Shown: piece after piece, positions 59,722-64,000 of the stretch
How positions within the stretch are numbered: position 1 is the first letter of the stretch
Layout of the letters: each line of letters begins with the position of its first letter
Source of the DNA: Methylotenera_A sp031422335
Lineage (GTDB): Bacteria > Pseudomonadota > Gammaproteobacteria > Burkholderiales > Methylophilaceae
Reading direction: 5' to 3'
Assembly (NCBI GenBank): GCA_031422335.1
Contig: JANOQW010000011.1
Location: 9,820-73,819, forward strand
Length of the DNA: 64,000 nucleotides
Program-made: the position numbers and the translations under genes
The notes under the pieces: model-generated
The model's database searches: none
What the model was told of the DNA's origin: nothing
Seen by the model: the letters and a program-made list of their open reading frames with translations, nothing else

Positions 59722-62136
59722 ATGGCAAAAGCCCCAGTACAACCAGAATACAACTCAGACAGTATTAAGATTTTAGAAGGCTTGGATGCCGTTCGTAAAC
59801 GCCCAGGTATGTATATTGGCGACACGTCCGACGGCTCCGGTTTGCACCACATGGTGTTTGAGGTGCTGGATAACGCTATTGATGAGGCGCTGGCGGGGCA
59901 TTGTGATGATATTAAGGTCATCATCCACCCAGATAATAGTATTAGCGTCTCAGACAACGGGCGTGGCATTCCTACCGATGTGAAAGATGACGACAAGCAC
60001 GACCCAAAACGCTCCGCGGCAGAGATTGTGATGACCGAGCTACACGCGGGCGGCAAGTTTGATCAAAACTCTTATAAAGTGTCGGGCGGCCTGCATGGCG
60101 TGGGCGTCTCGGTGGTGAATGCATTATCCGATTGGTTGCGCCTAAAAATTTACCGTAAAGGTGAAGTGCACCAAATGGAGTTTCATCGTGGCGTGGCGCA
60201 AGCACCGTTGGTAAAAACCGGTAAAACCGATAAAAAAGGCACCGAAGTGCACTTTTTAGCTTCGGTTGAAACATTTGTTTTGGTGGAATATCACTTTGAA
60301 ATTTTAGCCAAACGCATTCGCGAACTTTCATTTTTAAACTTCGGCGTCAAGATCGAGCTCATCGATCAACGCACCGGAAAATCTGAAAACTTTGCCCATG
60401 CAGGTGGTATTAAAGGCTTTGTCGAGTACATCAATCGCACAAAAACCGTACTACATCCAAAAACCTTTTATGCCAAAGGCGAAAAAGATGGCATGACGAT
60501 AGAAGTCGCCATGCAATGGAACGACAGTTATTCCGAGACCGTGCAATGCTTTACCAACAACATTCCGCAACGCGATGGCGGCACCCATTTAACCGGCTTG
60601 CGCACCGCCATGACACGCACGCTGAATCAATATATTGAGCAAAGCGATTTGGCTAAAAAAGCCAAAGTGGAAACCACTGGCGATGATATGCGTGAAGGTA
60701 TTTGTTGTGTGCTTTCAGTCAAAGTACCAGATCCTAAATTTTCATCACAAACCAAAGATAAATTGGTTTCTAGCGAAGTACAACCAGTGGTTTCAGAAGT
60801 GGTTTCACAAAAATTAGCCGATTTTTTGGCAGAAAATCCAGCCGATGCTAAAATTATTTGCGGCAAAATTGTCGATGCGGCGCGCGCGCGCGAAGCGGCG
60901 CGCAAAGCACGTGAAATCACTCGCCGTAAAGGCGTGATGGATACGCTTGGCTTGCCTGGTAAATTAGCTGATTGCCAAGAAAAAGACCCTGCGTTGTGTG
61001 AGCTTTATTTGGTGGAAGGTGACTCTGCGGGTGGCTCTGCCAAGCAAGGTCGCGACCGTAAAAATCAAGCCATTTTGCCACTAAAAGGTAAAATTTTAAA
61101 CGTCGAAAAAGCGCGTTTTGATAAATTGTTAGGCAGCCAAGAAATTGCTACCTTAATTACCGCGCTGGGCACCAGCATTGGCAAAGACGACTTTAGCGTA
61201 GAAAAATTACGCTATCACCGCATTATCATCATGACCGATGCCGACGTCGATGGCGCGCATATTCGTACTTTGCTGCTGACTTTCTTCTATCGCCAAATGA
61301 CTGAGCTGGTAGAGCGTGGCCACATTTATATTGCGCAACCGCCACTTTATAAAGTGAAACAAGGCAAAGATGAGCGTTATTTAAAAGATCAGCAAGAGCT
61401 GGATATTTACTTACTGAATTCTGCCCTAAAAGGTGCCGAGCTAGATACCAAAACTAATGCAGGCATGCTTTCTGGCGATGCGTTGAGCGAGATTGCTAAG
61501 CAAATGGTGTTAACAGAAGCGGTGATTCGTCGCATTGCCGCGCTGTATGACGAAAGTGTGCTGCGCGCGATTCAAGATGTTGGTGCCATTGATTTAAGCA
61601 GTGAGGCTAACGCCAACAAAGTGGCCGAGCAATTGCGCCCCATATTAGGCGCCGTGGGCAGCGAGGTACTGGTCGCGTTTGATCAAGAAGACGGTACCTA
61701 CAGATTAGAAGTAAACAAATACGTGCACGGCAACCTGCAATGCTGCGTGATTGATGCGGAATTTTTAAGCAGCGGCGATTATCGCCAAATTTTAAAAGTA
61801 TCTACCATGCTGCAAGGCTTAGTAGGTGCGGGTGCTAGCGTTAAGCGCAACGATAAAGAGCAAGCCGTAAGCACATTCAAACAAGCACTAGATTGGCTAT
61901 TGGGCGAAGCCAGAAACACGCTGAACATTCAACGCTATAAAGGCTTGGGCGAGATGAACCCATCGCAATTGTGGGAAACTACTATGGATCCAGCGGTGCG
62001 TCGTTTGCTTAAAGTACAAATTGATGACGCGATTGCAGCCGATGAAATATTTACCACGCTAATGGGCGACAATGTAGAGCCGCGCCGCGCATTTATTGAG
62101 AGTAATGCGTTGCGGGCAGGTAATTTGGATATCTAA
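59722..62136 (+). CDS. gyrB: DNA gyrase subunit B
   Basis: ATPase subunit of the type II topoisomerase that introduces negative supercoils. The 804 residues have the GHKL ATPase site (VLDNAIDEALAGHC, DNGRGIPTDV, GGLHGVGVSVVNALS), the transducer with QTKDKL, the TOPRIM domain (YLVEGDSAGGSAKQGRDRKN, IIMTDADVDGAHIRTLLL) and the C-terminal RYKGLGEMNPSQLWETTMDP. Length fits the long gamma/betaproteobacterial form with the extra TOPRIM insert. 70 bases after dnaN. Confidence 0.98.
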   Translation: MAKAPVQPEYNSDSIKILEGLDAVRKRPGMYIGDTSDGSGLHHMVFEVLDNAIDEALAGHCDDIKVIIHPDNSISVSDNGRGIPTDVKDDDKHDPKRSAAEIVMTELHAGGKFDQNSYKVSGGLHGVGVSVVNALSDWLRLKIYRKGEVHQMEFHRGVAQAPLVKTGKTDKKGTEVHFLASVETFVLVEYHFEILAKRIRELSFLNFGVKIELIDQRTGKSENFAHAGGIKGFVEYINRTKTVLHPKTFYAKGEKDGMTIEVAMQWNDSYSETVQCFTNNIPQRDGGTHLTGLRTAMTRTLNQYIEQSDLAKKAKVETTGDDMREGICCVLSVKVPDPKFSSQTKDKLVSSEVQPVVSEVVSQKLADFLAENPADAKIICGKIVDAARAREAARKAREITRRKGVMDTLGLPGKLADCQEKDPALCELYLVEGDSAGGSAKQGRDRKNQAILPLKGKILNVEKARFDKLLGSQEIATLITALGTSIGKDDFSVEKLRYHRIIIMTDADVDGAHIRTLLLTFFYRQMTELVERGHIYIAQPPLYKVKQGKDERYLKDQQELDIYLLNSALKGAELDTKTNAGMLSGDALSEIAKQMVLTEAVIRRIAALYDESVLRAIQDVGAIDLSSEANANKVAEQLRPILGAVGSEVLVAFDQEDGTYRLEVNKYVHGNLQCCVIDAEFLSSGDYRQILKVSTMLQGLVGAGASVKRNDKEQAVSTFKQALDWLLGEARNTLNIQRYKGLGEMNPSQLWETTMDPAVRRLLKVQIDDAIAADEIFTTLMGDNVEPRRAFIESNALRAGNLDI

Positions 62137-62144
62137 CTCACTAA

Positions 62145-62789
62145 ATGCATCCCGAAATTTTAATATTGCTGACAGGGATAGCGAAGTTTATTCAGGATAA
62201 CTGGCAAACTTCTATCTCTGCATTATCGGGTACTTTTTTAGGGGCTTATTTAGCTTTTCTATTTCAGAGAAGGCACACAGAGGCAAAGGAGCGCGACGCA
62301 AATTTAGCTGCAGCAAAAGAAGCGCAGTTTGTAATTATGGTTCAATTTAGAGGTGCGAAAAATATAAAAAATCAGGTACTAGACCCAAAGAAAAATGATC
62401 CAGACCGCCATCTCTCAATGCCGCCATTTACAGTTCACGCTAAGTTTCCGAGTCTTAACATTCCATTGCTCACATTCATGTTGAAGGGCGAGGGCGCCCA
62501 GCTACTTAACGAATTAATGCTTGCTGAGCATCAGTTTTGCACGTTGATAGGTGCGTTAGAGCAACGGAGCCTACGTCATGAAGCAATGCAACGACGTGTT
62601 TCAGAGCATGGACCAGAGATTGGTTTTGACCATGCAACAGTTATAATTCTCAAGGACATGACTGATTCAATTTTTGGTATCGGCGATGATGTTGTGAAGG
62701 AATTACAATTAACTTTTGAGCGGTTACGTATTTATATTGAAAAGAAGTTTCCAGGTGCAAAAGCGTTGTCTGTTGAAATAAATGAATAG
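62145..62789 (+). CDS. Hypothetical membrane-anchored protein, 214 residues
   Basis: Not recognised. One hydrophobic helix near the N-terminus (SISALSGTFLGAYLAFLFQ, residues about 23-41) is followed by a charged segment (RRHTEAKERDANLAAAKEAQ) that looks like a short coiled coil, then a mixed domain with FTVHAKFPSLNIPLLTFML and a long C-terminal helix (DDVVKELQLTFERLRIYIEK). A single signal-anchor with a cytoplasmic domain is the simplest reading. It begins eight bases after gyrB and could be read from the same transcript. Codon use is less biased than in gyrB, so it may be a later arrival. Confidence 0.65.
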   Translation: MHPEILILLTGIAKFIQDNWQTSISALSGTFLGAYLAFLFQRRHTEAKERDANLAAAKEAQFVIMVQFRGAKNIKNQVLDPKKNDPDRHLSMPPFTVHAKFPSLNIPLLTFMLKGEGAQLLNELMLAEHQFCTLIGALEQRSLRHEAMQRRVSEHGPEIGFDHATVIILKDMTDSIFGIGDDVVKELQLTFERLRIYIEKKFPGAKALSVEINE

Positions 62790-62837
62790 TTTGAATAAAC
62801 GGATGCGTTATCCAACTCTGCTTACAAAATTGTAAAA

Positions 62838-62883
62838 AATGCCCTAAGACCAGCATGGATATTGTACTTACTCCCAGTGCATG
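62838..62883 (+). repeat. Dispersed hairpin repeat, decayed copy F
   Basis: Left arm ATGCCCTAAGACC and loop AGCATGGATATT are intact, but the right arm (GTACTTACTCCCAGTGCAT) no longer pairs well, keeping only the outer GTGCAT-like end. Lies in the 250-base gap after the hypothetical gene; the rest of that gap shows nothing else. Confidence 0.7.
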
Positions 62884-63040
62884 TCTTTTATGTTTAATTA
62901 CGTTAGTTTTAAGTTAAAAATTTTTTGAAATACACCCGTTTCGAAAGTCCGCTTTGCCAGCTACCCATCTCCACAAAGTGTCATCATGTGGTCAATCATT
63001 TAGGCGGTAATCATTAAAAACTTTAACGATTTTCTACCTC

Positions 63041-63667
63041 ATGTGTGATTACACAACGCTAGTAAAAACTTTGCAGCAGTTTGCTGAGCAATCTAAGCAT
63101 AAACCGCTAACTTTAGGCGAGGCGCTAGACACTTTAGATGAAGCTGGTTATGCGTTTATTGCGATTATTTTGGTGCTGCCATTTTTGTGGCCGTTGCCGC
63201 TGGGGCCCATTACGGTGCTAGGCGGTGTGGCTTTTGCCACCTTGGGTTGGCAGTTGTTTCATGGCCATGAATCCCCCGTATTGCCAGAAAAATTACGCGC
63301 GATAGAGTTCTCTGAACATACCTGGCAAATTTTGGTGAAGGTTTGTCTTAAAATTCTTGGCTTTTGTAGAAAGTTTACCAAGCCGCGTCATTTGTCCTTG
63401 GTCAGTGGCAAGCGTGGGCAAAAAGTTGGTGGCTTTATATTATTGGCAGCTGGCACTTTAATGGCCATTCCATTTGGCGTACTACCGCTTAATAATTTGC
63501 TGCCTGGCTTGGCGATATTGTTTTATTGTATTGGTGAGTTGGAAGAAGATGGCTTAATGTTTTATATCGCGTTTTTTTGGCTCATCTTTAGTGCCGTTTA
63601 TTTTGGTGCGTTCTTTTTTATGCTGTGGTATTTTGGTAAAGAAGCGCTGGCCATGTTTCATTTTTAA
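63041..63667 (+). CDS. ExoD family exopolysaccharide synthesis protein
   Basis: 208-residue membrane protein of the ExoD family, whose founding member affects exopolysaccharide production in rhizobia; the molecular function is unknown. Visible: LTLGEALDTLDEAGYAFIAI at residues 19-38, LPFLWPLPLGPITVLGG (the family's conserved P-rich loop and helix), GFILLAAGTLMAIPFGVLPLNNLLPGLAIL and ELEEDGLMFYIAFFWLIFSA. Four to five helices. Monocistronic. Confidence 0.88.
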   Translation: MCDYTTLVKTLQQFAEQSKHKPLTLGEALDTLDEAGYAFIAIILVLPFLWPLPLGPITVLGGVAFATLGWQLFHGHESPVLPEKLRAIEFSEHTWQILVKVCLKILGFCRKFTKPRHLSLVSGKRGQKVGGFILLAAGTLMAIPFGVLPLNNLLPGLAILFYCIGELEEDGLMFYIAFFWLIFSAVYFGAFFFMLWYFGKEALAMFHF

Positions 63668-63690
63668 AGGTGAATAAAATCAAAAAACTA

Positions 63691-63737
63691 CGCTGTGCAG
63701 GCAGTCTGGATATTACCTCGCATGGCATCTTTTTTAT
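63691..63737 (+). repeat. Dispersed hairpin repeat, decayed copy G
   Basis: Keeps TGCAGGC, TGGATATT and GGCATCTTTTTT at the expected places, but most pairing is lost. Lies just after the ExoD gene; the T tail could still help termination. Confidence 0.5.
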
Positions 63738-63769
63738 TAGCAAATTTAGCTTTTAAGCAAAAAAGTTAA

Positions 63770-64000
63770 TTATTTAGTAGTTTCCAAAATCCAATCCAGC
63801 ATCGGTTGCCATTGCTCAATATCTTGCGCCACTAACGAAGGGCGCATATCAAATAGGCTTATGCCTTGCTCTGCCGCGGTAACATACACTTGTGCATTAC
63901 GTAAATAAGCCTGTACGGGCAAATTGGTTTGCTCCATAAACTCTACCAATTTAACAGCGGCGTGCGTTCTATAATTAACGCGCATACCCACCAGTGCAAT
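63770..64000 (-). CDS. ParA family ATPase, C-terminal part (cut by window edge)
   Basis: The frame is open to the window edge, so the ATG at 63991 is internal and the gene starts outside. About 76 C-terminal residues are seen (IALVGMRVNYRTHAAVKLVE...). The text GMRVNYRTHAA, the loop LPVQAYLRNAQVYVTAAEQGISLFD and the closing WILE match the end of short ParA/MinD-type cytoplasmic ATPases, where the segment after AYLR.AQ.Y..A...G.S.FD is usual. Walker motifs lie beyond the window, so the subgroup (ParA, ParC/PpfA-like or other) cannot be decided. Confidence 0.75.
   Translation of the reverse strand: MALVGMRVNYRTHAAVKLVEFMEQTNLPVQAYLRNAQVYVTAAEQGISLFDMRPSLVAQDIEQWQPMLDWILETTK

Overview
The window looks like the replication-origin region of a betaproteobacterial chromosome, most likely a methylotroph of the family Methylophilaceae (Methylotenera-like). 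Reasons: the order rpmH-rnpA-yidD-yidC-mnmE / mnmG-rsmG-parA-parB-atpIBEFHAGDC-glmU-glmS on one strand and dnaA-dnaN-gyrB (no recF between them) on the other, a formaldehyde-activating-enzyme (Fae) paralogue, and AT-leaning codon use. The genus is inferred from memory of gene order and protein resemblance; no search was run.

Layout. 1-2.65 kb: an RND efflux operon (tetR, adaptor, permease cut by the window edge) on the minus strand. 2.7-12.2 kb: a 46-codon membrane protein, then a TPP riboswitch and thiC, an RluB/RluF-type pseudouridine synthase, a YidB-like protein, uppP, a repeat-expanded AsmA protein and mutY. 12.2-16 kb: small accessory genes (Fae paralogue, GNAT, DoxX, a secreted metallo-hydrolase, cytochrome b561). 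16.1-23.3 kb: gltB-gltD-hemE. 23.5-27 kb: a Fur-box-controlled small cysteine protein, hemL, thiE, thiD and tRNA-Gly(CCC). 27-33.6 kb: priA, and divergently argS, an FtsN-like SPOR protein, dsbA and an SDR. 33.7-37.2 kb: ettA, yaeQ, a repeat-rich gap and a DUF2971 gene. 37.2-47.8 kb: glmS, glmU and the complete F1Fo ATP synthase operon. 47.9-56.6 kb: parB, parA, rsmG, mnmG, a divergent DUF2853 gene, mnmE, yidC, yidD, rnpA and rpmH. 56.6-62.1 kb: two candidate halves of oriC around dnaA, then dnaN and gyrB. 62.1-64 kb: an unknown membrane-anchored protein, an ExoD-family protein and a ParA-type ATPase running off the right edge.

Most of the window is housekeeping: chromosome replication and segregation (dnaA, dnaN, gyrB, parA/parB with two exact parS sites), tRNA modification (mnmE, mnmG), membrane protein insertion (yidC, yidD), energy (atp), amino-sugar supply for the cell wall (glmS, glmU, uppP), nitrogen assimilation (gltBD), tetrapyrrole (hemE, hemL) and thiamine (thiC, thiD, thiE).

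The less ordinary signals are: (i) a dispersed hairpin family with a constant ATGGATATT loop and covarying arms, found between genes at least five times plus two decayed copies; (ii) the same sequence, almost base for base, inside the thiC coding region; (iii) an A_AAA_AAG heptamer immediately before the dsbA stop codon, followed by a hairpin and a 22-codon coding-like continuation in the -1 frame; (iv) a roughly 250-bp composite repeat next to the DUF2971 gene; (v) a Fur box over the promoter of an uncharacterised 89-residue cysteine protein; (vi) a Fae paralogue that seems to lack the conserved active-site histidine.
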